A model generated the notes under the pieces. The model saw only the letters and a program-made list of their open reading frames with translations, did not search any database and had not been told where the DNA came from. Position numbers and translations under genes: made by a program. Shown here piece by piece: positions 9,521-19,096 of a stretch of DNA of 41,342 nucleotides. The stretch's first letter is position 1; each line of letters begins with the position of its first letter. This DNA comes from a virus, in IMG/VR virus record IMGVR_UViG_3300028025_002236, positions 1-41,342 of that record; one strand, 5' to 3'.

Positions 9521-10674
9521 TGGCATTACCGGACCCAAATAAAAACAATCCAGATACAAAAGAACCTTGGAAAACTGGTGACACTTTTGTTGACAATGGT
9601 GTAACTTACATTTGGTCTGGTACTGGTGGTGTTGGTAGTTGGACTAAAAAAACTATTGGTGTTCCCGGTGGAAATATTCCTGATGGAAGCGTTACTGGTG
9701 AAGACGGCACTGTTGTTTCTGGTGTTTATGATTCTCAACCAAATGTTAAATTTGAAGTTAAATCTGGTCTCCCTGGTGATGTTGCATCTGAACCTAAATC
9801 TTGGTATGAGGCTTTAGGTGTACTTTCTGGTATACGTGGACAAGCGGATCAAAAAGAATATAAACGTTACGTTGCAGCATTAAAACAAACACCCTTTTGG
9901 AGTGGTAACGTTGAATCATCTTATAAAGATCTTCTTTACTCTGCCGCAGCACAAGATGTAACTGTTGAAGAACTTCTTTTTAAACGCAAATACACTGGTG
10001 TTGAAGGTGCTGGCGATGGCGTTACTAAAGCTAACAATTTAAAATCTTACAAACGTGCCATTGAACGTTCTGCTATTGATAAGGGTATTGTTTTAGATCA
10101 AGGTCTTGTTAATAGTTTAGCAGCACAAGCTATTGCCCAAAGTTGGGATTCTGCAACTCTTGCTGAAGAGGTTGCTAGACGTGGTAAAATTGATATTACT
10201 AAAGGTGAAGCTGCTACACAAAAAGCAACATTAAAACAGTGGGCCGGAGATAACGGTATTTCTTTTGATGAGTCTTGGTATGATACTGCTGTTAATAATA
10301 TTATTACAGGTAAAGGTACAGCTGATACTTACAAAGCTGATATAACTAATCAGGCTAAAGGTTTGTATTCTGCTGAATACTTTACTAAAGGTCTTGATAA
10401 TGGGTTTAGTATCCGTCAACAGGCTTCTCCTTATATTACTTATTTGGCTAAGATTCGTGGGGTTGACCCAACAAGCATTAGTTTAAGTGATCCAGTATTG
10501 ATGAAGAATCTTACTAAGCGTGATGATAAGGGTAATCCTGTTATTCCTTCTTATTATGATTTTACTTTAGATGTTAGAAAAAATGATCCTTCTTGGGGTT
10601 ATTCTTATGAGGCACAGGATGAAACTACTTCTATGTTAAATACGTTTGGGAAAATGTTTGGGAAGAGTTGGTAA
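9520..10674 (+). CDS. Structural protein, companion of the large virion protein
   Basis: A 384-aa protein. The first 60 residues form a small beta motif around TFVDNGVTYIWSG, similar to aromatic-rich WSG modules in phage structural proteins. The rest is helical, ending in a region around ASPYITYLAKIRGVDPTSIS (about residues 307-326) and a Trp-ending C-terminus (FGKMFGKSW). It overlaps the previous stop by one base (TAATG) and the next start in the same way, so three long genes form one translational block. The C-terminal half resembles conserved actinophage structural proteins from memory; its function is not known. Confidence 0.78.
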   Translation: MALPDPNKNNPDTKEPWKTGDTFVDNGVTYIWSGTGGVGSWTKKTIGVPGGNIPDGSVTGEDGTVVSGVYDSQPNVKFEVKSGLPGDVASEPKSWYEALGVLSGIRGQADQKEYKRYVAALKQTPFWSGNVESSYKDLLYSAAAQDVTVEELLFKRKYTGVEGAGDGVTKANNLKSYKRAIERSAIDKGIVLDQGLVNSLAAQAIAQSWDSATLAEEVARRGKIDITKGEAATQKATLKQWAGDNGISFDESWYDTAVNNIITGKGTADTYKADITNQAKGLYSAEYFTKGLDNGFSIRQQASPYITYLAKIRGVDPTSISLSDPVLMKNLTKRDDKGNPVIPSYYDFTLDVRKNDPSWGYSYEAQDETTSMLNTFGKMFGKSW

Positions 10675-11777
10675 TGGCTGAAAAAAAACCAAGTAGACAA
10701 GAGTATTTAGTATCTCAAGCAAAACTTTTACCTAAAGAACAACAAGCTGCAGCTATTCAACAAATTAATGCTGCTGCTAAAGCTAAAGGTGGAATAACCC
10801 CAACTAAGTTAAATGAACTTAATTTAGGTATTGAGCGTGTTCTTTATGGTGCTGATGCACTAGGTGGTACTGCCGGTGCTAAACCTGTTGCTGCTGGTGC
10901 AGCCGGAACAACTCCTGTAGTTGACCCTAATGCTGCACAAACTGCTTTTAACAGACAAAACTGGAAAGAACTACTTAAAACAACTTTAATTAACTGGGGT
11001 TTACCTACCCTTGTTCCTGTAGTTCAAGGATACATTGACCAAGGTTACAGTGGTGAAACAGCATCTTTGATGATTCAAAGTGAACCAGTATATCAACAAC
11101 GTTTTGCTGGTAACGTTACACGTCAAAAAGCAGGTTTACCTGTTTTATCACCTGACGAATATCTTTCAACAGAATCAGCATACAGACAATCTATGAGAGC
11201 TGCTAATCTTCCTACAGGATTTTATGATGATCCTTCAGATTTTTCAAAGTTTATTGCTAACGATGTTTCACCTGCTGAACTTAAATCACGTGTAGATGCT
11301 GCAGCACTTTCTATTACTAATGCTGATCCATATTACACAAGTTCTTTAGCAAGAATGTACGGTATCGGTACAGGAGATATGGTTGCATATGCTCTTGATC
11401 CTGAACGTGCTTTACCTTTAATTAATAAACAAGTTCAAGCAGCACAATTTGGTGCTGAAGCTGCACGTCAAGGATTACAATCAACAACATCTATGGCTGA
11501 AACTTACACAGGTATGGGTGTTACACAAAACCAAGCACGTCAAGGTTTTGAACAGGTTGCACAAATTCTTCCTGAAGCACAAAGACTTTCTCAAATAACA
11601 GCTGGTGCTAAACCTGTTGGTTTTGAAGAAGTTACTTCAGCTGTTCTTGGCGGAGAAAGTTCTGCTGCATATAAGAAACAATTACAAGATCTTGCTCAAC
11701 AAGAGCAATCAAGATTTGCTGGTCAAGCAGGCGTAGGTAGAGGTTCTCTATCACGCAACACTGCAGGCCAGTTCTAA
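10674..11777 (+). CDS. Structural protein (helical, actinophage-conserved type)
   Basis: A 367-aa protein starting at the ATG inside TAATG. An upstream in-frame TTG at 10668 would add two residues and is less likely. A helical core (about residues 100-270) includes GLPVLSPDEYLSTE, NLPTGFYDDPSDF and GIGTGDMVAYALDPERALP, a signature I remember from many actinobacterial phages. It is followed by AAQFGAEAARQG and a Gly/Gln-rich tail. This module usually lies between portal and capsid genes and is annotated only as structural or hypothetical. It probably acts with the preceding two proteins. Confidence 0.78.
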   Translation: MAEKKPSRQEYLVSQAKLLPKEQQAAAIQQINAAAKAKGGITPTKLNELNLGIERVLYGADALGGTAGAKPVAAGAAGTTPVVDPNAAQTAFNRQNWKELLKTTLINWGLPTLVPVVQGYIDQGYSGETASLMIQSEPVYQQRFAGNVTRQKAGLPVLSPDEYLSTESAYRQSMRAANLPTGFYDDPSDFSKFIANDVSPAELKSRVDAAALSITNADPYYTSSLARMYGIGTGDMVAYALDPERALPLINKQVQAAQFGAEAARQGLQSTTSMAETYTGMGVTQNQARQGFEQVAQILPEAQRLSQITAGAKPVGFEEVTSAVLGGESSAAYKKQLQDLAQQEQSRFAGQAGVGRGSLSRNTAGQF

Positions 11778-11895
11778 AACCTACTAAGCGCACCGGCACT
11801 TAGAAGCGTAACCGAAGACCGGCAGTATGAGCCATCACAGATTCCCCTGTTTGTGTATGTGGCATACGACAACTTAATGAAAGGGAGTGGCTGCA

Positions 11896-12354
11896 ATGGC
11901 CAACCAATACGAATACGAAGACGAAACAGAAGAGCAAGATAACGGCCCAGCCGAACTTCGCAAAGCATTAAAGAAAGCACAAAAGGAACGTGAAGCTATT
12001 GAAGCTGAACTGTCCCAACTGCGTTCTGATATGCGTTCTCGTTCCGTTAAGGATGTATTGGCCTCAAAAGGTGTGTCAGATAAACTAGCGAAACTTATTC
12101 CTAGTGATGTTAATACACCTGAACAGATTGATGCTTGGTTAAACGAATACAGTGATGTATTCGGTATTAGACAACCTGAGTCTGTTCAACCGTCTGTAGA
12201 TGAAGAAACCGTAAGAGATAATCAACGTATCAACAATGTGACTTCAACAGCACAAAACCCTTCAGGTGAGCAAACGCAACACCAAAAGGTTATGGGCGCG
12301 AAGACCAAAGATGAACTTGATCAACTTCTTTTCGGTCAATCACTCGGACGATAA
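11896..12354 (+). CDS. Capsid scaffolding protein
   Basis: This protein probably guides procapsid assembly and is then lost. It has 152 aa, with an acidic N-terminus, a coiled coil of about 35 residues rich in Glu/Lys/Arg (AELRKALKKAQKEREAIEAE), a short helical domain (VKDVLASKGVSDKLAKLIP) and a disordered, charged C-terminus. These are the hallmarks of phage scaffolds, and it lies immediately before the major capsid gene. The ATG at 11896 is preferred over a GTG at 11887, because GAAAGGGAG (11877-11887) is correctly spaced only for the ATG. The 118-base gap upstream holds a small palindrome (GTATG TGG CATAC, 11855-11867) and no gene that I can see. Confidence 0.82.
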   Translation: MANQYEYEDETEEQDNGPAELRKALKKAQKEREAIEAELSQLRSDMRSRSVKDVLASKGVSDKLAKLIPSDVNTPEQIDAWLNEYSDVFGIRQPESVQPSVDEETVRDNQRINNVTSTAQNPSGEQTQHQKVMGAKTKDELDQLLFGQSLGR

Positions 12355-12390
12355 CCGCAACTACTATCAACCTTGAAAGAGGTGAACTGA

Positions 12391-13344
12391 ATGCCTACAG
12401 AAAATTATACTAGCACTAGCACCGCGTCCCTTGGAACTTCCTTGGTACAAACTGCTTATGACCGCTATGTAGAATTTGCATTACGTGCTATGCCACTTAT
12501 CCGCGACGTTGCAGATAAGCGCCCAGCACAACAGGCTATGCCAGGTTCATCTGTCGTATTCCAATTATACACAGATCTATCTGCCGTAACCGGAACTCTA
12601 ACTGAAACAACTGATCCAGATTCAGTTGCTTTAGGTAACACAACCAACGTTTCTGTAACTCTTAACGAATACGGAAACGCTGCAATTGCAACACGTAAAT
12701 TAGAACTGTTCTCATTGTCTGATGTTGATCCAGCAATTGCTGACATCATCGCTTACAATATGGCAGACTCTATTGACGGATTTGCTCAAACCGTTCTTCG
12801 CGGTGGAAGCAACGTAATTTACTCAGGTGGTGGATCAACAACTACTGGTGTTACCGGTGGTGCTGCTTCACAAATCACTTCAGCAAATATCCGTAGAGCT
12901 ATTGCTAAGTTACGTGCAAACAAAGCTGTTCCACGTGTTGGTGAATTATACTGGGTTGGAATACATCCAGAAGTTTCACACGACTTACGTGCTGAAACAG
13001 GCGCAGGTGGATGGCGCGAAGCACACGTTTACAACGAATCAGGTGCTGGCAATCTATGGCCAGGATCTATCGGTGTTTACGAAGGTGCAATGTTCGTAGA
13101 ATCCCCACGTATGTACAACGCTACAGACGGTGGATCAAGCGCAAGAGTATTCCGCACAATCCTTGCTGGAAAGCAAGCATTGGCTGAAGCTGTTGCCGAA
13201 GAACCACACGTAGTGATTGGTCCTGTGACCGATAAGTTAATGCGTTTCCGTCCAATCGGATGGTACGGCGTACTAGGATTTGCTCGCTACCGTGAAGCAG
13301 CCTTGTTCCGCATTGAGTCAACCTCAAGCATCAACAACTCCTAA
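12391..13344 (+). CDS. Major capsid protein
   Basis: The main head shell subunit, 317 aa, presumably with an HK97 fold. Supporting features are its position right after the scaffold, a strong ribosome-binding site (AAAGAGGTGAACTG), and a sequence typical of capsid proteins that keep their N-terminus. These include an N-arm (about residues 1-40), a beta-rich E-loop-like stretch (about 48-95, VVFQLYTDLSAVTGTLTE), a spine helix, and a P/A domain containing WVGIHPEVSHDLRAETGAGGWRE (about residues 190-212). It resembles the N4-gp56-like capsid family from memory. It is followed at once by a hairpin terminator, as is usual for this highly expressed gene. Confidence 0.88.
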   Translation: MPTENYTSTSTASLGTSLVQTAYDRYVEFALRAMPLIRDVADKRPAQQAMPGSSVVFQLYTDLSAVTGTLTETTDPDSVALGNTTNVSVTLNEYGNAAIATRKLELFSLSDVDPAIADIIAYNMADSIDGFAQTVLRGGSNVIYSGGGSTTTGVTGGAASQITSANIRRAIAKLRANKAVPRVGELYWVGIHPEVSHDLRAETGAGGWREAHVYNESGAGNLWPGSIGVYEGAMFVESPRMYNATDGGSSARVFRTILAGKQALAEAVAEEPHVVIGPVTDKLMRFRPIGWYGVLGFARYREAALFRIESTSSINNS

Positions 13345-13359
13345 TTCGTTAGGAACAAT

Positions 13360-13388
13360 TGTAGCCCCCGCTTTCGGGTGGGGGTTAC
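13360..13388 (+). terminator. Hairpin terminator or attenuator after the capsid gene
   Basis: The arms TGTAGCCCCCGC and GGGTGGGGGTTACA pair as TGTA/TACA, G-T, CCCCC/GGGGG, G-T and C-G around a 6-base loop, followed by ACCTTTTAAGG. The T-run is short, so partial termination (a step-down in expression after the capsid gene) is likely. Confidence 0.75.
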
Positions 13389-13405
13389 ACCTTTTAAGGA
13401 GAACA

Positions 13406-13666
13406 ATGGCATATTATTTTACACCACCTACTGTTGGTGAAGGTCCTGCTGGTATGGGTGCATTGTTTTATCGTTATAAGTTAACCAGAGCTAATAGTAT
13501 TTTACAAAGAACTGACGGGTCTTATTACAGTATTCGTACACCCAGCGTTGATGAAACACAGTCCGCTGCTTATTACTATCCAGGCGGTCACGCCAATTTG
13601 ATTTCTGAAAGTGAACGTACAAGTTTAATTGCTGCCGGTTACGGCGCCTATATTACAGAGGAATAA
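13406..13666 (+). CDS. Small structural protein following the capsid gene
   Basis: An 86-aa protein beginning MAYYFTPPTVGEGPAG, rich in Tyr, Gly and Pro, containing YRYKLTRANSILQRTDGSYYSIRTPS. The ATG at 13406 has AAGGAGAAC just upstream, so the longer upstream reading frame into the capsid gene is rejected. The sequence resembles short proteins that precede fibre genes in actinophage genomes. Its function is unknown; it may be a head decoration or connector. Confidence 0.72.
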   Translation: MAYYFTPPTVGEGPAGMGALFYRYKLTRANSILQRTDGSYYSIRTPSVDETQSAAYYYPGGHANLISESERTSLIAAGYGAYITEE

Positions 13667-14014
13667 ATGACACCAGGTAGATATAATATGAAGGTTTATC
13701 AAGGCTCAACTTTTAGCCTTGCACCACAATGGAAAATTGATGGTGAGTATGTTGATGTTACTGGTTACACTGCTGCTATGGATGTTAAAAACTCTGCTTC
13801 TTCTGAAACAACTATTGTTGTTTTGTCTTCCGATAATGGTCGTATCACTGTTGGTACAACTAACGGTAAGTTCACTTTAAGTCTTTCTGCTGCTACAACT
13901 ACTTCTTTAGCTGCTGGTCAATACGTTTATGATCTTGAAGTTACTTCCCCAGGTGGCGTTGTTACTCGTTTACTTGAGGGTGGCTTCACTGTTTATGAAG
14001 GGGTTACTTCTTAA
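13667..14014 (+). CDS. Beta-sandwich fibre or appendage protein
   Basis: A 115-aa protein with the pattern KVYQGSTFSLAPQWKIDGEYVDVTGYTAAMDVK followed by alternating strands and ending GGFTVYEGVTS (opening motif at about residues 9-40). This is the small immunoglobulin-like beta-sandwich found in many phage fibre and baseplate-adhesion modules. The GAG GAATAA ATG junction places it directly against the previous gene, and the collagen-like fibre gene follows with no gap. It probably anchors or joins fibre subunits. Confidence 0.7.
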   Translation: MTPGRYNMKVYQGSTFSLAPQWKIDGEYVDVTGYTAAMDVKNSASSETTIVVLSSDNGRITVGTTNGKFTLSLSAATTTSLAAGQYVYDLEVTSPGGVVTRLLEGGFTVYEGVTS

Positions 14015-14940
<926 letters not shown>

Positions 14941-14941
<1 letters not shown>

Positions 14942-15786
14942 TGGCTGTTTTAAAATATTATAATACAACAACTTCTGCGTGGGAATACATTGCTGCTTCC
15001 ACTACAGCCAATTTTACTTCTTGGAAAAAAACTATGTCAGGTGGAGAAACATCTGTTTCTGGTACTGACGATAATGCTGTAACTCTTTCTTACACTGTTG
15101 GTTTGGAACAAGTTTTCATTAACGGTGTTTTACAAGTTCGTGGATCTGATTACACAGCTACTACTGGTACCAGTGTTACTGGTTTAACTGCGTTGGTTGC
15201 TAATGATATTGTGACTGTGGTTTGTTATGCACCGTTTAATATTGCTAACACTATTGCCCCTACAGTGGTTGATGCTAAGGGTGATTTGTTGGCTGGTACG
15301 GCTGCTGATACTGTTGGTCGTTTGGCTGTTGGTGTTGATAATGCTTATCTTCGCCCTGATTCTACAGCAAGTACTGGTTTGAAATGGGATAATGATGCTT
15401 GGACTTCTTGGACACCAACATTTACTAACTGGGCATTGGGTAATGGAACTATTAACGCTAATTATAAACAGATAGGTAAAACTGTTTTCTTTAGAATCAA
15501 ATTTACTCTTGGTTCAACAACAACAAAATCAGGAACTCCGTTTTTAAGTTTGCCAATAACTGCTTCAAGTTTTTACTCAGAGTATCCTATGGTAGTAAAT
15601 TCTCATTATATTGATGCTGGAACAGATAATTATTATTATGTTTCTGCAATTGATTCTACAACTTTATATGCTGGATACAATATATGGACAACAGCAGGTA
15701 ATAAAAGAGACGTGTCACCAACTGCACCATTTACTTGGGCAACTAACGACATAATGATGTTTCACGGATTTTATGAGGCGGCATAA
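14941..15786 (+). CDS. Tail fibre protein
   Basis: A 281-aa protein starting at the ATG in TAATG. The N-terminal domain contains GLEQVFINGVLQVRGSDYTA (about residues 55-75), the module widespread in phage tail fibres for display of tips. It is followed by a linker APTVVDAKGDLLAGTAADTV (about residues 106-125), also common in fibre proteins, and a beta-rich C-terminal jelly-roll-like domain (about residues 145-281) that would bind the receptor. It lies within the first fibre block. Confidence 0.82.
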
Positions 15787-15977
15787 TGTTTAAAATAATA
15801 TGTGATAAAAATGATTGTGCAAACAAAGATATAACTTATTATATGAAAGAAGCAACTCATCCTTCAATGTGTGGTGGTTGCAAACAAGGCATTGTTCCTA
15901 TTGAGATGTCTCAAGCAGAATTTGATGATGTTTTTGATTATGACCCGTTTGCTGTTATTCCGATGGAAGGTGCATAA
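15786..15977 (+). CDS. Small Cys-containing protein in fibre block
   Basis: A 63-aa protein with a possible zinc site: C8 and C13, then CGGC at about residues 29-32, followed by an acidic tail (FDDVFDYDPFAVIP). It overlaps both neighbours by one base (TAATG). Small proteins with this layout recur among actinophage fibre genes. I infer that it is a fibre-associated assembly factor; there is no direct evidence. Confidence 0.68.
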   Translation: MFKIICDKNDCANKDITYYMKEATHPSMCGGCKQGIVPIEMSQAEFDDVFDYDPFAVIPMEGA

Positions 15978-16972
15978 TGACGTTCGCTAGAGATCTAGCT
16001 AGTTTTGCTGATTCGGCTTCACAGAATCTTACTTTTCGTAATAAAATCATTAATGGTGATTTTAATATTTGGCAACGTGGAACAAGTTTTACAAATACTG
16101 CTAATGCTGGATACACAGCCGACAGATGGTTAACAAATGTTGGAACAGGTGGAACTATTGTAACCTCTCAACAATCTTTTACTCCAGGAACTGCACCTGT
16201 TGCAGGTTATGAAGCACCTTTCTTTTTAAGATTAAATCGTTCAACTACTGGTTCTGGTACTTCTTATTTTGTGCATAGAATTGAAGATGTTAGAACTTTT
16301 GCTGGACAAACGGTTACTTTATCTTTTTGGGCTAAAGCCTCTAGTGCTTATACTTTTGATGCTGGAGATGTTTATGCTTATAGAAATTATGGAACTGGTG
16401 GTTCAACTGCTGAAGGTGTGGGAACTTTTGGTGCGGCAATTTTAAGTACGTCTTGGCAAAGGTTTAGTCTTACTTTAAATGTACCATCTGTTTCTGGTAA
16501 AACTATTGGTGCAAGTAGTTATTTAGAAATTGCTTTTAGTTTTCCTACAAGTAAAAGTACTTTTACTATTGATTTGTGGGGTGTGCAGGTTGAGGCTGGT
16601 CCTGCTCCTACACCTTTTGAAATTAGACCTGCACAAACTGAACTTGCTTTATGTCAAAGATATTATTATAAAACTTACAGTCAGGCTGTTGTACCTGCCA
16701 CAACCGCTAGTTATGAAGGTTCAAGAGTTATAAATTATAATGGAACTACAATTGTTCGCTATAGCATTTCTTATTCCACAATGCGAACTGCTCCAACAAT
16801 CACAGTTTATAATCCTGAAACAGGTTCAACAGCATCTATTCGTTCAGATAATTCAACAAATGTTTCATTAGGTGGTCCTTACAACATTGGCGATGGTGGT
16901 GCTTTTGTTGATACAACACCACCATCTGGCCAATATGGAAGATTTCAATTTGTAGCAAGTGCGGAGTTATAA
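15977..16972 (+). CDS. Tail fibre protein with carbohydrate-binding-like domain
   Basis: A 331-aa protein opening with RNKIINGDFNIWQRGTSF (about residues 21-38) and YTADRW (about 46-51), a signature seen in many phage tail fibres and receptor-binding proteins. It is followed by a jelly-roll-like galactose-binding or CBM-type region (FVHRIEDVRTFAGQTVTLSFWAK, then VEAGPAPTPFEIRP, about residues 205-218) that ends in the usual LALCQRYYYKTY motif. The C-terminal 100 residues are a separate tip domain. It is likely a receptor-binding protein. Confidence 0.85.
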   Translation: MTFARDLASFADSASQNLTFRNKIINGDFNIWQRGTSFTNTANAGYTADRWLTNVGTGGTIVTSQQSFTPGTAPVAGYEAPFFLRLNRSTTGSGTSYFVHRIEDVRTFAGQTVTLSFWAKASSAYTFDAGDVYAYRNYGTGGSTAEGVGTFGAAILSTSWQRFSLTLNVPSVSGKTIGASSYLEIAFSFPTSKSTFTIDLWGVQVEAGPAPTPFEIRPAQTELALCQRYYYKTYSQAVVPATTASYEGSRVINYNGTTIVRYSISYSTMRTAPTITVYNPETGSTASIRSDNSTNVSLGGPYNIGDGGAFVDTTPPSGQYGRFQFVASAEL

Positions 16973-16973
16973 A

Positions 16974-17135
16974 ATGAATACATATAAATTACTTCAAGAA
17001 TACAATGTAATTATTAAAACAGATGCAAAGGGATTGATAAGTTCTATTCCATATGACCTAGCAAACTCTGATTATCAAGAATATCTTGCTTGGGTTGCTG
17101 AAGGTAACACAGCAGAAGAGTACCAACCAGAATAA
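16974..17135 (+). CDS. Small fibre-associated protein (possible fibre chaperone)
   Basis: A 53-aa ORF beginning MNTYKLLQEYNVIIKTDAKG and containing SSIPYDLANSDYQEYLAW and EGNTAEEYQPE. This I-P-x-D-x-x-N-x-D-Y-Q-x-Y-x-x-W pattern is common in short phage proteins and C-terminal domains next to tail fibres. The ATG lies two bases after the previous stop. It is too short for most automatic gene cut-offs, yet the sequence is convincing. Confidence 0.72.
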   Translation: MNTYKLLQEYNVIIKTDAKGLISSIPYDLANSDYQEYLAWVAEGNTAEEYQPE

Positions 17136-17153
17136 CAACATATTGGGGACGAT

Positions 17154-18224
17154 ATGAAAATAGCAGCATACACAATTGCTTTAAATGAAGAGAAACACGT
17201 TATGCGATGGTTGGAAGCAACCAAAGACGCAGACCTACGTGTGGTAGCAGATACAGGTTCAACAGATAAAACTGTTGCCCTGTTACAGGCTGCACCAAAT
17301 GTTATTGTGCACCAAATATCAATTAAACCTTTCAGGTTTGATGATGCCCGAAACGCAGCACTAGCACTAATACCAGATGACATAGACATTTGTTTGTCCC
17401 TGGATATGGATGAGATACCTGAGAAGGGTTTCTTTCACACTGTGCGTGAGACGTGGGAAGCTGACACGGATCGTGGTTGGGTGTGGTGGGACACCGGTAA
17501 CAAGTGGCGTAACAACAACAGACTTCATCGTAGGCATGGGTACAGGTGGATTAAACCTTGCCACGAAGTAACTTTTAAATATACACCTGGTGACGAAAAA
17601 ACTTTAGAGTATGATTTGACAGTGTTTCATAAACCTGATGACAGTAAGGCTAGAACTTATTATTTGCCTATGCTTGAGGGTGCTGTGCACGAAGACCCAC
17701 GCGATGCACGAATGTGGGCTTACTTAACACGTGAATACTATTTTCACAAAATGTGGGACAAAGTTATTGAAACCGCTTTCGCAACATTAAATGCTGGTGG
17801 TTGGTATGTTGAACGCTCAGCTGTGTGTCGTGCAGCAGGTCAGGCTTCACAGGAACTTGGTAACAACGAGAACGCACTTAAATGGTTTCAAAGAAGTATT
17901 AAAGAAAACCCAACAGAGTTAGAACCTTGGTTTAGTTTTGCACAGTTTGCTTACACTACCAGCAACTGGCAAGGATGCTGGGACGCTGCAAGTAAAGTTA
18001 ACGAACTTGAACGATCATCACATTACCTAAACGACAAGTCCATTTGGGACTGGCGTTGCTACGATCTGTTAGCTGTATCAGGTTGGCAACTTGGTAAAAA
18101 GGATGAGGCTGTTAAGTTTGCAAAGATGGCCCTTGAGGCTAACCCTACGGACGGGCGCTTACAAGATAACTTGAAGTGGTTGGAGGAAAACTATGTCACT
18201 GCACCAATTGAGGACGCATCCTGA
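17154..18224 (+). CDS. Family-2-like glycosyltransferase with TPR tail
   Basis: A 356-aa, GT-A-fold enzyme that would transfer a sugar from a nucleotide sugar. Visible motifs are ALNEEKH (residues 9-15), DTGSTDKT (33-40) and the metal-binding LSLDMDE (81-87). From about residue 190 to the end, helical pairs with TPR character appear (ALKWFQRSIKENPTELEPWFSFAQFAY; the later ALEANPTDGRLQDNLKWLEE). Fusion of GT2 to TPR repeats occurs in phage and bacterial protein- or cell-surface-modifying enzymes. Its place among fibre and capsid genes suggests glycosylation of virion proteins, perhaps the Thr-rich collagen-like fibre; that target is inference. TTGGGGACGAT precedes the ATG. Confidence 0.87.
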   Translation: MKIAAYTIALNEEKHVMRWLEATKDADLRVVADTGSTDKTVALLQAAPNVIVHQISIKPFRFDDARNAALALIPDDIDICLSLDMDEIPEKGFFHTVRETWEADTDRGWVWWDTGNKWRNNNRLHRRHGYRWIKPCHEVTFKYTPGDEKTLEYDLTVFHKPDDSKARTYYLPMLEGAVHEDPRDARMWAYLTREYYFHKMWDKVIETAFATLNAGGWYVERSAVCRAAGQASQELGNNENALKWFQRSIKENPTELEPWFSFAQFAYTTSNWQGCWDAASKVNELERSSHYLNDKSIWDWRCYDLLAVSGWQLGKKDEAVKFAKMALEANPTDGRLQDNLKWLEENYVTAPIEDAS

Positions 18225-18513
18225 GTTTGTTGAAGGATGTTTTGGTTGTAAGGCTGCAACGTTAGAGTTGCATCCTGGTGATGCTGCACATATGCGTGAA
18301 ATCCCTAAACGTAAATGGGATGCTGAGTTGAACGCTTATGCTGATGCAAGACGTCAGGGTATTCAACCTGCTGGCACAAGTATGAAAGCAGTGAAGGATG
18401 CTGTTACTGCTAGTGAAAATCTTGGTAAAGCCTACGATGGTGGAACAATGCCACCAGCAAACAGGTTAGCCAACAAACAAGTAGCGAAAGCTATGAACAA
18501 GATGGGAATATAA
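18193..18513 (+). CDS. Small phage protein with GCFGCK motif
   Basis: A 106-aa protein that begins inside the glycosyltransferase gene (32-base overlap) with TGGAGGAAAAC as ribosome-binding site. The N-terminus HPEFVEGCFGCKAATLEL (residues 9-26), with a Cys pair, is a conserved opening I recall from many actinophage minor proteins. The middle is helical and charged; the tail is basic (ANKQVAKAMNKMGI). The role is unknown. It starts a run of tiny genes, 18193-19523. Confidence 0.75.
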   Translation: MSLHQLRTHPEFVEGCFGCKAATLELHPGDAAHMREIPKRKWDAELNAYADARRQGIQPAGTSMKAVKDAVTASENLGKAYDGGTMPPANRLANKQVAKAMNKMGI

Positions 18514-18514
18514 T

Positions 18515-18679
18515 ATGTGTTACGAATGTGGATGTTACGGTGCTGTTAACCCTTACGGTGTTGGCGGTTCCGCTGTTGGTAAACCTGCTAAGGCAAAAGG
18601 TGGAGTCCCACCTCGTATGCCTCAGCCAAAATATGTTGAAGTTGGTAAATACGAAAACGAACCAAAGGATAAAAACTAA
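18515..18679 (+). CDS. Tiny Cys/Gly/Pro-rich protein
   Basis: A 54-aa ORF whose N-terminus is MCYECGCYGAVNPYGVGG, giving three cysteines in the first seven residues, with a Lys/Pro-rich tail. The ATG at 18515 follows the previous stop by one base, and the stop overlaps the next ATG (TAATG). The cysteines could bind a metal. No family is recognised with confidence. Confidence 0.62.
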   Translation: MCYECGCYGAVNPYGVGGSAVGKPAKAKGGVPPRMPQPKYVEVGKYENEPKDKN

Positions 18680-18813
18680 TGCCATATAGCAAATATTCTA
18701 AGAAACAAAAAGGTTTAGCTGCTATTGCTGAACCACGTAAGAAGATCACTGGTGCAGACTTGAAGAAAGCTAAAAAAATGTCTAGCACTAAGAAGATGGG
18801 TAAGAAGAAATAA
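18679..18813 (+). CDS. Tiny Lys-rich protein
   Basis: A 44-aa ORF with 16 lysines (MPYSKYSKKQKGLAAIAEPR, then a Lys-rich helix ending GKKK). It starts within TAATG and ends one base before the next ATG. It is very basic, so it may bind DNA or RNA or be packaged with DNA. This is inference from composition only. Confidence 0.6.
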   Translation: MPYSKYSKKQKGLAAIAEPRKKITGADLKKAKKMSSTKKMGKKK

Positions 18814-18814
18814 T

Positions 18815-19096
18815 ATGGCTAAATCTGCTGCTTGGCAACGTAAAGAAGGCAAGAACCCTAAAGGTGGTTTGAACGCCAAAGGTCGTGCTTCATATAACAA
18901 GGCTACAGGTGGAAACCTGAAACCTCCTGTCAAAGCAGCAGAGGCCAAAAAGTCACCTAAGTCTGCTGGTAGACGTAAGTCTTTCTGTGGTCGTATGTGT
19001 GGTATGAAATCTAAATTGACCTCTGCTAAAACTGCAAGGGACCCTAATTCACGTATCAACAAATCGTTGAGGGCGTGGGATTGTAGTTGCAAATGA
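18815..19096 (+). CDS. Basic virion-region protein of DUF6321-like type
   Basis: A 93-aa protein with AWQRKEGKNPKGGLNAKGRA (residues 6-25), a KPP linker, SFCGRMCGMKSKLTSAKTAR (about 56-75), and the ending INKSLRAWDCSCK. From memory this arrangement matches a short phage family called DUF6321, common in marine and freshwater phages. It is a strongly basic protein with Cys residues near both ends of its C-terminal half. Function unknown; it is regularly found near structural genes. Confidence 0.75.
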   Translation: MAKSAAWQRKEGKNPKGGLNAKGRASYNKATGGNLKPPVKAAEAKKSPKSAGRRKSFCGRMCGMKSKLTSAKTARDPNSRINKSLRAWDCSCK

